Shown: positions 8,697 to 18,030, counted from the first letter of the stretch. The stretch is DNA of 64,000 nt from Epibacterium sp. Ofav1-8 (GCF_022348185.1 NZ_JAKRFD010000010.1:1-64000), one strand, 5' to 3'. Made by a program: numbers and translations. The notes: generated by a model not told the origin, from the letters alone.

Positions 8697-9863
8697 ATGG
8701 CCGACCGTCTGACCCCGCTGGAGATCATGGCGCGTTTGGTGGCGTTTCCGACCGTGAGCCGCGACACCAATCGCCCGCTGGTGGACTGGGTGTCGGGGTA
8801 TCTCGACAGCCATGGCATCGCCCATCACATCTGGGTGGATCCGGAGCAGCCGGAAAAGGCCGGGCTTTACGCCCATGTCGGCCCGATGATCGACGGCGGC
8901 GTGCTGCTGTCGGGCCATACCGATGTGGTGCCGGTGGAGGGGCAGGACTGGACCTCTGACCCCTATGAGGTCGTGGAGCGCGACGGCAAATACTTTGGCC
9001 GTGGTTGCGCCGACATGAAGGGGTTCGACGCGCTGGCGCTCTGGGCGCTGGTCGAGGGCCATTATGCGGATCTGAAACGGCCCTTGCAGCTGGCCTATAC
9101 CTTTGACGAGGAAATCGGCTGCACGGGCGCGCCGCCGCTGATCGTCGAGATCCAGAAACACCTGCCCAGGGCCGAAGCGGTGATCGTCGGAGAGCCGTCG
9201 ATGCTGAAGGCCGTCACCGGTCACAAGGGCGGCGCCGGGTTTGCCACGCGGGTGGTGGGCCACGAGGTGCACAGCTCGCTCATGCATGAGGGCGTCAGCG
9301 CCATCATGGAAGGGGCGCGGCTGATCGACTGGGCCAATCGGCGCAATGCGGAGAACCGTGCCAAGCCCGCCACCGAGGTGGCCGCGATGTTCACCCCGCC
9401 TTGGACCACCTGTCACGTGGGCATGGTGTCCGGCGGGACGGCGCATAACATCACCGCGGGCGCGTGCCAGTTCTGGATGGATTTCCGCGCCGTGCCGGGC
9501 GAGTCGCTGGCCCAGTGGGAGGCCACCTATCGCGCCGAGGTTGCCCGGGTCGAGGCCGAGATGCAGGCGGTGCATCCCGACACGCGCATCGAGGTCGAGC
9601 AGGTTTTTTATGTTCCGGGGCTGGTGCCCGAGGAGGACGGCGCCGCCGAAAGCCTGGTGCGCGGCCTGACCGGCGACAACGGCAGCCATGTGGTGAGCTA
9701 TGGCACCGAGGCGGGGCAATATCAGGAGGCCGGCTATTCCGCGGTGATCTGTGGACCCGGCGATATTGCCCAGGCCCATCAGGCGGATGAGTTCATAACC
9801 GTGGCGCAATTCGAGGCGGGCCACCAGTTCATGCGCGATCTGGTGGCGCGGCTTATGCAGTGA
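8697..9863 (+). CDS. argE: Acetylornithine deacetylase-like M20 metallopeptidase
   Basis: This 388-residue M20 peptidase carries the dizinc motifs LSGHTDVVP (first zinc His), GRGCADMKGFDA (bridging Asp) and FDEEIGCTGA (catalytic Glu pair). The NITAGACQFWMDFR dimerisation-domain segment is of ArgE type. By family it removes the acetyl group of N-acetylornithine or a similar N-acyl amino acid in the cytoplasm. Here it directly follows the peptide transporter ATPase (3-bp gap) and precedes two HipO-like amidohydrolases, so its in vivo substrate may be an imported N-acylated amino acid rather than the arginine pathway intermediate. Length is normal for the family (about 380-390). Confidence 0.82.
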   Translation: MADRLTPLEIMARLVAFPTVSRDTNRPLVDWVSGYLDSHGIAHHIWVDPEQPEKAGLYAHVGPMIDGGVLLSGHTDVVPVEGQDWTSDPYEVVERDGKYFGRGCADMKGFDALALWALVEGHYADLKRPLQLAYTFDEEIGCTGAPPLIVEIQKHLPRAEAVIVGEPSMLKAVTGHKGGAGFATRVVGHEVHSSLMHEGVSAIMEGARLIDWANRRNAENRAKPATEVAAMFTPPWTTCHVGMVSGGTAHNITAGACQFWMDFRAVPGESLAQWEATYRAEVARVEAEMQAVHPDTRIEVEQVFYVPGLVPEEDGAAESLVRGLTGDNGSHVVSYGTEAGQYQEAGYSAVICGPGDIAQAHQADEFITVAQFEAGHQFMRDLVARLMQ

Positions 9864-9907
9864 CCTGACAGGGGGGCGCGCCGGTGGCCCGGGGCCCTCG
9901 ATTGATC

Positions 9908-9920
9908 TGACGCAACGTCA
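9908..9920. promoter_or_regulatory. Short inverted repeat upstream of the HipO pair
   Basis: TGACG-CAA-CGTCA forms a 5-bp inverted repeat in the 183-bp gap between argE and the first hipO-like gene. It could be an operator or chance. No clear promoter was found around it, and the rest of the gap is GC-rich without a recognisable signal. Confidence 0.3.
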
Positions 9921-10046
9921 CTCCTGCTGGCACGCCGTGTGGTGTCGGCGCGCCGGGAGGCCACGTGGTGGTTCGCCCGGCCACAGCCCTTGCGTTCCGG
10001 CGAGGCTTGCGTCACTCATTCGCTAACAGGTTAAGGAAGGTCTCTC

Positions 10047-11213
10047 ATGCCCGTCAGGAATCGATTTGCCGAGTTGCTGCCCGAAATCACCGCGTGGCGT
10101 CATGATTTCCATGAACACCCCGAGTTGATGTATGACGTGCACCGCACCGCCGGGCTGGTGCAGGAACGCCTGACCGCCTTTGGCTGTGACGAGGTGGTGC
10201 CGGGGATCGGCAAGACCGGCGTGGTTGGCGTCATCAAGGGCAAGAGCACCGCATCCGGCAAGGTGATCGCCCTGCGCGCCGATATGGACGCGCTGCCCAT
10301 CCACGAGGAAACCGGGCTGGACTATGCCTCCAAAACACCGGGCAAGATGCACGCTTGCGGCCACGACGGCCACACCGCGATCCTGCTGGGGGCTGCAAAA
10401 TACCTCTCTGAGACGCGCAATTTCAACGGCACCGTGGTGCTTTTGTTCCAGCCCGCCGAGGAAGGCGGGGCCGGGGGCAAGGCCATGGTCGATGATGGCG
10501 TGATGGACCGCTGGGGCGTGCAGGAGGTCTATGGCCTGCACAATATGCCGGGCCTGCCGGTGGGCCATATCGCCACCCGCGTCGGTGGCCTCTTGGCCTC
10601 CTCGGATGAATTTGAAATTGAAGTGACCGGCAAGGGCGGCCATGCCGCCGCGCCCCATGATGCCATCGACACCACGCTGGTGGCGTCGCAGATCGTGGTC
10701 TCGCTGCACTCCATCGTGTCGCGCAACGTGGACCCGATTCACCGCGTCGTGCTCACCGTCGGCACCTTTGAAACCGACAGCACCGCCTCCAATGTGATCG
10801 CCCATCGGGCCAAGCTCAAGGGCACCGTGCGCACGCTGGATGCGGAGAACCGCAAGCTGGCCGAGGCGCGCGTGCGCCGTGTCGCCGAGGATACCGCCTC
10901 GGCCTTTGGCGCGACGGCCAGGGTCACATGGACGCCGGGCTATCCGGTGACGGAAAACACCGCCGCCGAGGTCGCCCATGCGGTCAAGGCTGCGCAGGCC
11001 GTGACCGAGAGCGTCGATCCCGATGCCGCGCCGATCATGCCGTCGGAGGATTTCGCCTATATGCTTGAAGCCCGGCCCGGCGCCTATATCTTTTTGGGCA
11101 ATGGCGACACCGCCATGTGCCACCATCCGGCCTATCAGTTCGATGACGATGCCATCCCGCTGGGATGCAGCTGGTTTGTGGAACTGTGCGAAGGCCGGAT
11201 GCCCATCGCCTGA
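10047..11213 (+). CDS. M20 family amidohydrolase (HipO-like), first of a tandem pair
   Basis: This 388-residue amidohydrolase of the M20D group has the metal-binding MHACGHDGHTAILLGAAKYL motif (about 106-125), the PAEEGGAGG catalytic glutamates and the TGKGGHAAAPH dimer-domain histidine. The C-terminal metal ligand lies in CHHPAYQFDDDAIP. The family hydrolyses N-acyl amino acids such as hippurate or acetylated amino acids. It has about the same length as the next gene and is strikingly similar to it in the N-terminal half, so the two are tandem duplicates. AAGGAAG precedes the ATG. Its location downstream of a peptide importer suggests action on imported acylated peptides. Confidence 0.9.
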   Translation: MPVRNRFAELLPEITAWRHDFHEHPELMYDVHRTAGLVQERLTAFGCDEVVPGIGKTGVVGVIKGKSTASGKVIALRADMDALPIHEETGLDYASKTPGKMHACGHDGHTAILLGAAKYLSETRNFNGTVVLLFQPAEEGGAGGKAMVDDGVMDRWGVQEVYGLHNMPGLPVGHIATRVGGLLASSDEFEIEVTGKGGHAAAPHDAIDTTLVASQIVVSLHSIVSRNVDPIHRVVLTVGTFETDSTASNVIAHRAKLKGTVRTLDAENRKLAEARVRRVAEDTASAFGATARVTWTPGYPVTENTAAEVAHAVKAAQAVTESVDPDAAPIMPSEDFAYMLEARPGAYIFLGNGDTAMCHHPAYQFDDDAIPLGCSWFVELCEGRMPIA

Positions 11214-11285
11214 ACACAGGCCCACCCCAAGGCCGGCCAACCCGTGCGCGCGGCCTTGGATTCACCGAACACCTAGGAGAGACTT

Positions 11286-12449
11286 ATGCCCGTCAAGAAC
11301 CGTTTTGCCGAATTGCAGGCCGAGATCACCGAATGGCGACGAGACATTCACGAAAACCCGGAAATCCTGTTTGAAACCCATCGCACCAGTGCGCTGGTTG
11401 AGGAAAAGCTGAAGGCATTCGGCTGCGACGAGGTGGTCACGGGCATTGGCCGCACGGGCGTCGTGGGCGTGATCAAGGGCAAATCCGATACCTCTGGCAA
11501 GGTCATCGGCCTGCGCGCCGACATGGACGCGCTGCCGATCCACGAGGAAACCGGTCTGGAGTATGCTTCCAAGACCGCAAATGCGATGCATGCCTGCGGC
11601 CACGACGGCCATACCGCGATGCTCCTTGGCGCGGCAAAGTACCTGTCGGAGACCCGCAACTTCGACGGCACCGTGGTGGTGATCTTCCAACCCGCCGAAG
11701 AAGGCGGCGGCGGCGGCAAGGAAATGTGCGACGACGGCATGATGGACCGTTGGGGCATCCAGGAGGTCTATGGCATGCACAACTGGCCGGGCCGTCCGGT
11801 GGGCAGCTTTGCGATCCGCCCGGGCGCGTTTTTTGCCGCGACCGACCAGTTCGACATCACCTTCACCGGCAAGGGCGGCCACGCCGCAAAACCGCATGAG
11901 ACCGTGGATTCGACCGTGATGGCAGCGCAGGCGGTACTTGCCCTGCAAACCATCGCCGCGCGCAACGCCGATCCGGTGCATCAGATCGTGGTGTCGGTAA
12001 CTTCGTTCGAGACCTCCTCCAAGGCGTTCAACGTGATTCCAGAGCGGGTGCAGATCAAGGGCACCGTGCGCACCATGGCCAAGGAACTGCGCGACCTGGC
12101 CGAAACCCGCATCAACGAGATCTGCTCCGGCATCGCCGCCACCTTTGGCGGCGCGGCGGAGGTGACCTATCACCGGGGCTATCCGGTGATGGTGAACCAC
12201 GAGGAACAGACCGAATTCGCCGCTAAAGTGGCGCGTGATGTTTCCGGTCAGTGTGACGAGGCGCCGCTGGTCATGGGCGGCGAGGATTTTGCCTTCATGC
12301 TGGAAGAGCGCCCCGGGGCCTATATCCTGGTGGGTAACGGCGACACCGCCGCAGTGCACCACCCCAAATACAACTTCACCGATGATGCAATCCCAGCGGG
12401 ATGCAGCTGGTGGGCCGAAATCGTCGAGCAACGCCTGCCGGCGGCCTGA
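11286..12449 (+). CDS. M20 family amidohydrolase (HipO-like), second of a tandem pair
   Basis: This 387-residue paralogue of the preceding protein starts with almost the same text (MPVKNRFAEL versus MPVRNRFAEL). It has the same motifs: MHACGHDGHTAMLLGAAKYL, PAEEGGGGG, TGKGGHAAKPH and VHHPKYNFTDDAIP. The first 165 or so residues are much closer to the paralogue than the C-terminal half, where lining residues such as GLLASSDEF/AFFAATDQF differ; this points to changed substrate preference. AGGAGAG precedes the ATG. A strong bidirectional terminator follows, closing the peptide-use operon. Confidence 0.9.
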   Translation: MPVKNRFAELQAEITEWRRDIHENPEILFETHRTSALVEEKLKAFGCDEVVTGIGRTGVVGVIKGKSDTSGKVIGLRADMDALPIHEETGLEYASKTANAMHACGHDGHTAMLLGAAKYLSETRNFDGTVVVIFQPAEEGGGGGKEMCDDGMMDRWGIQEVYGMHNWPGRPVGSFAIRPGAFFAATDQFDITFTGKGGHAAKPHETVDSTVMAAQAVLALQTIAARNADPVHQIVVSVTSFETSSKAFNVIPERVQIKGTVRTMAKELRDLAETRINEICSGIAATFGGAAEVTYHRGYPVMVNHEEQTEFAAKVARDVSGQCDEAPLVMGGEDFAFMLEERPGAYILVGNGDTAAVHHPKYNFTDDAIPAGCSWWAEIVEQRLPAA

Positions 12450-12516
12450 TCGCGGCCCGCGCGACCGCTCCCCTCGCCTTGCGGGGCGGGGGCGCGTCTG
12501 CGTTGATGGAACGATG

Positions 12517-12543
12517 AAAAAGGGGGCCAAACGGCCCCCTTTT
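12517..12543. terminator. Bidirectional terminator after the HipO pair
   Basis: AAAAAGGGGGCC (12517-12528) pairs with GGCCCCCTTTT (12533-12543). It lies between the convergent amidohydrolase gene and the small secreted-protein gene. Confidence 0.9.
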
Positions 12544-12626
12544 GCGGTGTAGATTATTGCAGCTATCACGGGATGCGGATCGGCGTATCGTCGATCCCCG
12601 GCACCTGCTGGTTATTTCCGTGCTGG

Positions 12627-13010
12627 TTATTTGTCGAAACTCTGGCCAACGATGGCGCAGCTGTCGAACCCGTCGGGCAGATTGGCCTGACACTGGCTCA
12701 TGGCAGCGATGTCGGCCGCTTTCTGGTCGTCAAACCCCCAGGACTGACCCACCGGCAGCACGGCGGCCGGTTCGGCACAATCGATCGACGCGTTGGCAGG
12801 GTAGACCGGCACCGCGTAGGACCCGTGCCCGTCGATGCGCGCCGCCCAGGCGGCCATTTCCTGCTTGGCACTGTCACAGACGCCGGTCGACACCCGCAGA
12901 ACGCGCAGATCCTTGTCGACCATCGGGTTTGTGGATTGGGCAAATGCGGGAACGGTGAGGGCGATGGCCGATCCAAGCGTAACGACGGCAAGCGAAACTT
13001 TATTGAACAT
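12627..13010 (-). CDS. Small secreted protein, unknown function
   Basis: This 127-residue protein begins with a signal peptide (FNKVSLAVVTLGSAIALTVPAFA, cleavage near residue 24). The mature part holds four cysteines (in STGVCDSAK, ASIDCAEP, AMSQCQAN and DSCAIVGQ), suggesting two disulfides in the periplasm. I do not recognise the family. The ATG at 13010 is chosen over an upstream ATG because AGGAGG lies 7 bases before it. The gene stands alone on the minus strand: the glycosyltransferase gene upstream ends 182 bp away, across a GC-rich hairpin region (about 13161-13205) that may end that operon. Confidence 0.75.
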   Translation of the reverse strand: MFNKVSLAVVTLGSAIALTVPAFAQSTNPMVDKDLRVLRVSTGVCDSAKQEMAAWAARIDGHGSYAVPVYPANASIDCAEPAAVLPVGQSWGFDDQKAADIAAMSQCQANLPDGFDSCAIVGQSFDK

Positions 13011-13192
13011 CAAAAACCTCCTGGTCATGGCTCTGCATGACATCTGTCAATAGACGAGGCGCCGTGTGGCACCGACTGTCCTAACAACGGCGGGGCGACA
13101 GGAAAGGTTCCGAGAATTTTATGTATCGCGTGGGCTCAGGTTCGGAAGGAATCCGGAAAATGTCGGCCTTTCAGCGCCTTGACGGCATTCCG

Positions 13193-14251
13193 TCAGGCCG
13201 AAAGGAGCTGGCGATAGACCGCAAGAATTGCCGCGGCTTCGCCCTGCAGACGAAAATTCCGCTGTACGTGATCGCGCGCGGCGGCGGACATGCGGCGCAG
13301 CCGGTCCGGGTCTGACATCAGGTCGATCATATCCGCGGTGATCTTGTCGAGATCCTCGATGTCGCACAGGGTGCCGGTTTCGGCGGGCACCACCAGCTCC
13401 TCAAAGGCGCCAACGCGTGTGGCGACTGCTGGTGCGCCGCAGGCCATGGCTTCGAGCGGGGTCAGGCCGAAGCCTTCCCAGCGCTGCGGCGCGACATAGA
13501 GATCCAGCGCCTGGAAATGGCGGGGCACATCCTCGACCGGAACCTCGTCGCGAAACAGGATGCGATCCGACAGGCCGGCGGCGGCGACCTCATCCTTCAG
13601 GCCTTGCAGAAACTCGGCATTGTCGGCGGTTGCCCGCCCCATCATCAGGCCGCGCGCCTGCGGGTTGGCGCGGCAGGCTTCGATCATCGCTTTGACAAAA
13701 AGGTCATTGCCTTTCTGATGGCGAATACGTCCGAAGCATCCGACCAGAATGCCGTCCTCGGGCAGGTCCAGGGCACGGCGCAGGGCGGCGCGGTCCGCGA
13801 CCGGCTGGAACAGATCGCAGTCGATCCCGTGGCGAATGACCGTCGCCGCGCGCTCCAGATAGCTTGCGGATTTCGCCGAGGTGGCAATCACCGCATCCAT
13901 GCGCCGGATCAGCCAGCGGGTGAACCCGGTGTGGCGGCGTTGCGCGGCGGAGGTGAACAGGAGCTTGAGTTTCTTGCCCAGCAGGTATTTGAGCGCCAGC
14001 CCGGCGACCATCTCGTTGTTGCGCCGGGCGTGCCAGACGCGGGTGCCGGAGGGCCCGCTGCGCGACATCGACCAGAGCGCGGAGGGTTTCACCTGCGGCA
14101 CTTCCGGTGGCAGGTCTGGGGTGGCAGCACAGATGCCGATCTCTCGGGCTTGCAACGGCACCAGCCGGATCACGGTGGAGGTCACACCGGAGTAGCGTTT
14201 CTTGAAATTCGGCGCGATCACGTCGATCTGGCGGAGGTCGATCTGGCTCAT
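13193..14251 (-). CDS. Glycosyltransferase family 4, LpcC-like (LPS core mannosyltransferase)
   Basis: This GT-B glycosyltransferase has 352 residues. The C-terminal GT4 domain contains DGILVGCFGRIRHQKGNDLFV (nucleotide-sugar loop), then VAPQRWEGFGLTPLEAMACG, the E-x7-E motif region that binds the sugar nucleotide. The N-terminal start DLRQIDVIAPNFKKRYSGVTST resembles the alphaproteobacterial LpcC group, which adds a mannose to Kdo in the LPS inner core. The neighbouring waaA (Kdo transferase) is 10 bp upstream in the same operon, which supports an LPS core role. The exact donor sugar is inferred only. Confidence 0.82.
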   Translation of the reverse strand: MSQIDLRQIDVIAPNFKKRYSGVTSTVIRLVPLQAREIGICAATPDLPPEVPQVKPSALWSMSRSGPSGTRVWHARRNNEMVAGLALKYLLGKKLKLLFTSAAQRRHTGFTRWLIRRMDAVIATSAKSASYLERAATVIRHGIDCDLFQPVADRAALRRALDLPEDGILVGCFGRIRHQKGNDLFVKAMIEACRANPQARGLMMGRATADNAEFLQGLKDEVAAAGLSDRILFRDEVPVEDVPRHFQALDLYVAPQRWEGFGLTPLEAMACGAPAVATRVGAFEELVVPAETGTLCDIEDLDKITADMIDLMSDPDRLRRMSAAARDHVQRNFRLQGEAAAILAVYRQLLSA

Positions 14252-14261
14252 GGGGCGCCCT

Positions 14262-15566
14262 TCATGGCTGGGGCGGCAGCAGGTCCAGCAGCGCCGCCAC
14301 GGTGTGATGCATCTGATCCGACTGGCGCGCCAGAAAGGCGCGACCCCGGTCGCGCGCCGTGTCTAGGGCATGGGGCGTGTCGAGCCAAGTCCCCACAGCT
14401 GCGGTCAGCGTCTCGGCGCTGGTCACTTCCCGGGCTGCGCCGGTCTCGATCAGCTCGGCAAAGGATTCGGCAAAGTTATAGGCCCCGGGACCGGTCAGCA
14501 CCGCGCCACCGGCCTGCATCACCTCAAACGGGTTGTGACCGCCGATGTCGCGCAGGGAGCCACCCAGAAAAACCAGCGGACACAGGCTGTACCAGATGCC
14601 GACCTCGCCCAGCGTGTCGGCAAGATACACCTGCGTCGACGTGCGGGGCAGGGCGTCGCGACTGCGCCGGATCGAGGTCAAGCCCGCCTCGGCAATCATC
14701 GCCTCCAGCTGGTCGCCTCGGTGGGGATGGCGCGGGGCCAGCAGCAGCAGCAAATCGGGGTGATCCACCAGCAACGCTTTATGCGCCGCCAGCACGGTCT
14801 CCTCTTCGCCCTCATGGGTGGAGGAGGCCACCCAGACCGGGCGCGGGCCAATGGCGTCGCGGACCTCTGTCAGCGTGTCTTGATCCACCGGCAGCGGATC
14901 GGAGAGCGCCTTGAGGTTGCTGCCTTCCTTCAGACGGGCGGGATCGGCACCCATGGCCTTCAGGTTGACGGCGGTTTGCGCATTCTGCGTCAGCATCAGT
15001 GCGAACTGATCCAGCAGGAACTGCGCCGTGGCGTGGCGTTTGGTCCAACTGGCGACGGATTTCGGTGACAGGCGCGCATTCAACAGCACCAGTGGCACGC
15101 CCGCCCCCCGTGCGCGCACCAGCATTTGCGGCCATAGCTCGCTCTCGACAAAAATGCCAAGGTCGGGTTTCCAATGGTCCAGAAACCGCGCCACCGCCGC
15201 GCCGGTATCCAGCGGCGGAAACTGATGGCGGGTGCGGGGTGGCAGCCGCTTGGCAATCAGATCGGCCGAGGTGGGCGTGCCCGATGTGATCAGAAACTCC
15301 AGATCCGGCGCCGCCTCACCAAGGCGGTGGATCAGCGTCAGCACCGACAGGCTTTCTCCGACGCTTGCGGCGTGGAACCAGACCAGACGGCCCGCGGGGC
15401 GGGGCAGGGTGGCATAGCCCAGACGCTCGCGCACCCGCGGCTCGGGCACGCCATGCTGGCGCAGCTTGCCCGCAACCTTGGACCACATCAGCGGGGCCAA
15501 CAGTGCTGAGGCACCGCGATAAAGATGATAGAGCAGGGTCGGGCGGACCTGCGATTGATCGCTCAT
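14262..15566 (-). CDS. waaA: 3-deoxy-D-manno-octulosonic acid transferase
   Basis: This 434-residue protein is normal in length for WaaA/KdtA. The N-terminal domain shows RLVWFHAASVGESLSVLTLI with the catalytic-region Glu, and FVESELWPQMLVRARGAGVP. The C-terminal domain has WVASSTHEGEEETVL and FLGGSLRDIGGHNPFE for CMP-Kdo binding. It transfers Kdo from CMP-Kdo to lipid A precursor at the cytoplasmic face of the inner membrane. It lies between moaA (10 bp upstream) and the LpcC-like gene (10 bp downstream), so the three form a minus-strand operon. The molybdopterin gene is the functionally unrelated member. Confidence 0.93.
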   Translation of the reverse strand: MSDQSQVRPTLLYHLYRGASALLAPLMWSKVAGKLRQHGVPEPRVRERLGYATLPRPAGRLVWFHAASVGESLSVLTLIHRLGEAAPDLEFLITSGTPTSADLIAKRLPPRTRHQFPPLDTGAAVARFLDHWKPDLGIFVESELWPQMLVRARGAGVPLVLLNARLSPKSVASWTKRHATAQFLLDQFALMLTQNAQTAVNLKAMGADPARLKEGSNLKALSDPLPVDQDTLTEVRDAIGPRPVWVASSTHEGEEETVLAAHKALLVDHPDLLLLLAPRHPHRGDQLEAMIAEAGLTSIRRSRDALPRTSTQVYLADTLGEVGIWYSLCPLVFLGGSLRDIGGHNPFEVMQAGGAVLTGPGAYNFAESFAELIETGAAREVTSAETLTAAVGTWLDTPHALDTARDRGRAFLARQSDQMHHTVAALLDLLPPQP

Positions 15567-15576
15567 ATGTGGGGCC

Positions 15577-16584
15577 TTACCCGCCGGTGTGGCTCATGTG
15601 GCGCGGCATCTGGCCGTCCACGGTCTGGCGGGAGTAGTCAAAATCATGCCCTTTGGGCTTGAGGTTGATGGCGGCGCGAATGGCCTCTTCCAGCGGGGCC
15701 TCGGTGTCGGGGTGGTCCCGCAGCGGCGCGCGCAGGTCGGCCATGTCTTCCTGACCAAGGCACATATACAGCTCACCAGTGCAGGTGAGGCGCACCCGGT
15801 TGCAGCTTTCGCAGAAGTTATGGCTGAGCGGCGTGATAAAACCGATCTTCTGGCCGGTTTCCTCCAGCCGCACATAGCGGGCAGGGCCACCGGTGCGCTC
15901 GGCCAGATCGGTGACCTGATAGCCGGCCTCATAGGCTTTGCGCACATCCTTCAGCGACCAATACTGGCCCAACCGGCTTTCATTGCCGATATCGCCCATT
16001 GGCATCACTTCGATCCACGTCAGATCAATGCCACGCTCGGCGCACCATGCGGTCATCGAGAACAGCTCGTCCTCGTTAAAGCCCTTGAGCGCAACCGCGT
16101 TGATCTTGATCCTGAGCCCCGCAGCCTGCGCCGCATCAATGCCTCGCAGCACCTGCGGCAAGCGACCCCAGCGGGTGACATCCGCGAATTTCTTCTCATC
16201 CAGCGTATCAAGCGAGACATTGACCCGCCGCACACCTGCATCAAACAGTGCTTGCGCATGTTTTTCCAGCTGCGAGCCATTGGTGGTCAGGGTCAGCTCC
16301 TTGAGCGCGCCGCTGTCCAGATGGCGGGTCATCGACCGGAAGAAGGTCATGATGTCGCGGCGCACCAAAGGCTCACCGCCGGTGATGCGCAGCTTCTCGA
16401 CCCCGAGATTTACAAAGGTGGAACACATGCGGTCCAGCTCTTCCAGCGTCAGAAGCTCTTTCTTCGGCAGGAAGGTCATGTTCTCGGACATGCAATAGAC
16501 GCAGCGAAAATCGCAACGGTCGGTGACCGAGACCCGCAGGTAGGTGATCGCGCGCGCGAAGGGATCAATAAGAGGTGCTGTCAT
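15577..16584 (-). CDS. moaA: GTP 3',8-cyclase, molybdenum cofactor synthesis
   Basis: This 335-residue radical SAM enzyme carries the CxxxCxxC cluster motif CDFRCVYC (Cys 24, 28, 31) and a C-terminal second 4Fe-4S cluster motif ([19 protein letters not shown]). It ends with the essential Gly-Gly tail (HTGG). MoaA converts GTP to 3',8-cyclo-GTP, the first step of molybdopterin synthesis with MoaC, which is not in this window. It is the first gene of the moaA-waaA-lpcC-like operon. The 104-bp region shared with the divergent lipoprotein gene contains an inverted repeat CTCGCT-N9-AGCGAG (16607-16627) of unknown meaning. Confidence 0.96.
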   Translation of the reverse strand: MTAPLIDPFARAITYLRVSVTDRCDFRCVYCMSENMTFLPKKELLTLEELDRMCSTFVNLGVEKLRITGGEPLVRRDIMTFFRSMTRHLDSGALKELTLTTNGSQLEKHAQALFDAGVRRVNVSLDTLDEKKFADVTRWGRLPQVLRGIDAAQAAGLRIKINAVALKGFNEDELFSMTAWCAERGIDLTWIEVMPMGDIGNESRLGQYWSLKDVRKAYEAGYQVTDLAERTGGPARYVRLEETGQKIGFITPLSHNFCESCNRVRLTCTGELYMCLGQEDMADLRAPLRDHPDTEAPLEEAIRAAINLKPKGHDFDYSRQTVDGQMPRHMSHTGG

Positions 16585-16688
16585 AAAGACATAGGTAAGG
16601 CGGTAACTCGCTCAGGACAATAGCGAGACGGTATCAGATGGCGGCATTCTTGCTGGTATCCTCGCCGCGCTGCGGCTAGGGTCGCGGC

Positions 16689-17312
16689 ATGACTCGTCGT
16701 GCTTTCAAACACCTGACGCTTGCCGTCCTCGTTGCCGGTGGCGTTTCCGCCTGTAACGCCCTTGGTGGCGTTCATCTGAATTCGCAGGTCCTGCAAGGGC
16801 TGGGCAGCGGCGTGCAGATGGAGCCGATGACACCGCGGTCCCCGGATGCGCCGCCGTCTGTCGAGACAGAGGAACTGGCCGCCTCCGGTGGGCAGTCCTG
16901 GTCGTCGCCGGCCTCCACGCAGGAGGCCATTCGGCCGACCCCGCAGGCCGCCCCTGCGACCGCGCCGCAGACCACCGCCGCAGCAGCGCCGCAGACGACG
17001 CAGGCACCGGCTGCCGCACCGCAGACGAGCGCGCCTGCGCCCGTTGTGGCGTCAGCGCAGTCGTTTGTTGGCCAGAAAACCACCGTTGCAGGTCTGGGCG
17101 ATCCCGGTCGCGATGGGTTGTGGATGGAAACACCGCTGGTGTCCTCGCGCCGCAATGCCCGCCTGACCGCGCCGAACGGCAAGTCGGTTGTGGTGACGCT
17201 GGAGCCGATCTCCGGTTCCGCCGGTCAGGGCAGCCGCTTGTCGATCGACGGGATGCGCGCGCTTGGCCTGCCGCTGACGGAACTGGTGGAGATCCGGGTC
17301 GGCCCGGTCTGA
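16689..17312 (+). CDS. Lipoprotein with low-complexity linker and barrel-like C-terminal domain
   Basis: This 207-residue protein starts with a lipoprotein signal peptide (LTLAVLVAGGVSAC, lipidated Cys 22). A long Ala/Pro/Gln/Thr linker with repeated APQT units follows (about residues 75-120). The last 70 or so residues (GLWMETPLVSSRRNARL, then NGKSVVVTLEPI, ending LTELVEIRVGPV) look like a small beta-barrel domain, reminiscent of the double-psi barrel of RlpA proteins. That resemblance is by eye only. Similar roseobacter proteins have sometimes been named 'D-galactarate dehydratase', which the sequence gives no reason to believe. It is probably an envelope protein spanning or binding peptidoglycan. 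Confidence 0.7.
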   Translation: MTRRAFKHLTLAVLVAGGVSACNALGGVHLNSQVLQGLGSGVQMEPMTPRSPDAPPSVETEELAASGGQSWSSPASTQEAIRPTPQAAPATAPQTTAAAAPQTTQAPAAAPQTSAPAPVVASAQSFVGQKTTVAGLGDPGRDGLWMETPLVSSRRNARLTAPNGKSVVVTLEPISGSAGQGSRLSIDGMRALGLPLTELVEIRVGPV

Positions 17313-17352
17313 TCCCCGGACCCGGTTTACTCTCGGGATCTGGCCCGCCGGA

Positions 17353-18030
17353 TCAGGTCAGGTATTTTGCCGCTTCTTTACGGGCAAAGGCTTTCATCTG
17401 ATCGCCATGTTCCGCCAGGAACGCGCGGGTGCGGTCCGCGTCATGTTTCGACAGATCCCGCAGCCACCAGCTGATCGCCTTCTGGATGAACCAGTCGCGG
17501 TCTTGCACATAGGTCGCCGCCCAGCCGAGGATGCGCGCGCGCGTGTCCAGATCCGCAGGTTTTGGATTGGCCAGCTTGGCCCAGGGCAGAGTGGAGACCA
17601 GCGCCGCACGGCGGCTCCACATATGGTCCGATGTGGTCCAGCCTTCCACCACATCCAGCCGCGCCGGATCAGCCTGCAAACGCTTGGAAATGGCCGAGGC
17701 CGCGTGGTCGGCAAACGCCCAACTGTCGAAATCGGGAACCCAGGTTTGCACAAGATCCCAGACCGCCGTGTCTGGCTTGATCCGGGCCTGCGTCAGCAAC
17801 TTGGCCGCAAGAATGCGCGCTTCGAAAATGTCACTGGCCCAGAGGCCTGCGGCAAGTTCCACGCGCGCCTCAAGGTCCAGCTGCCCGCGCCAGTCACGCG
17901 ACAGCGTGTTGAGCACCTCATTGCCGACACCCAGAACCGTGCGGCTCTGTTTGTGATAGGCGATCATCTGCTCTGCGCGCCCCGGTTCAACCTGCGCCCG
18001 GAGCGCGTCCAGCGCCGCGTCCGGCGTCAT
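17353..18030 (-). CDS. DNA alkylation repair protein, AlkD-like
   Basis: This 225-residue, all-helical HEAT-repeat-like protein has the AlkD family features VGNEVLNTLSRDWRG, FEARILAAKLL, DFDSWAFADHAASAI, RRAALVSTLPWA and DRDWFIQKAISWWLRDLSKHD. The conserved Trp/Asp positions of the DNA-binding groove (DSWAFAD, WFIQKA) are present. AlkD glycosylases remove bulky or cationic alkylpurines without flipping the base. The start overlaps the glmS stop by 4 bp, so it is coupled to the amino-sugar operon glmU-glmS-alkD, a pairing without an obvious functional reason. Confidence 0.85.
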   Translation of the reverse strand: MTPDAALDALRAQVEPGRAEQMIAYHKQSRTVLGVGNEVLNTLSRDWRGQLDLEARVELAAGLWASDIFEARILAAKLLTQARIKPDTAVWDLVQTWVPDFDSWAFADHAASAISKRLQADPARLDVVEGWTTSDHMWSRRAALVSTLPWAKLANPKPADLDTRARILGWAATYVQDRDWFIQKAISWWLRDLSKHDADRTRAFLAEHGDQMKAFARKEAAKYLT

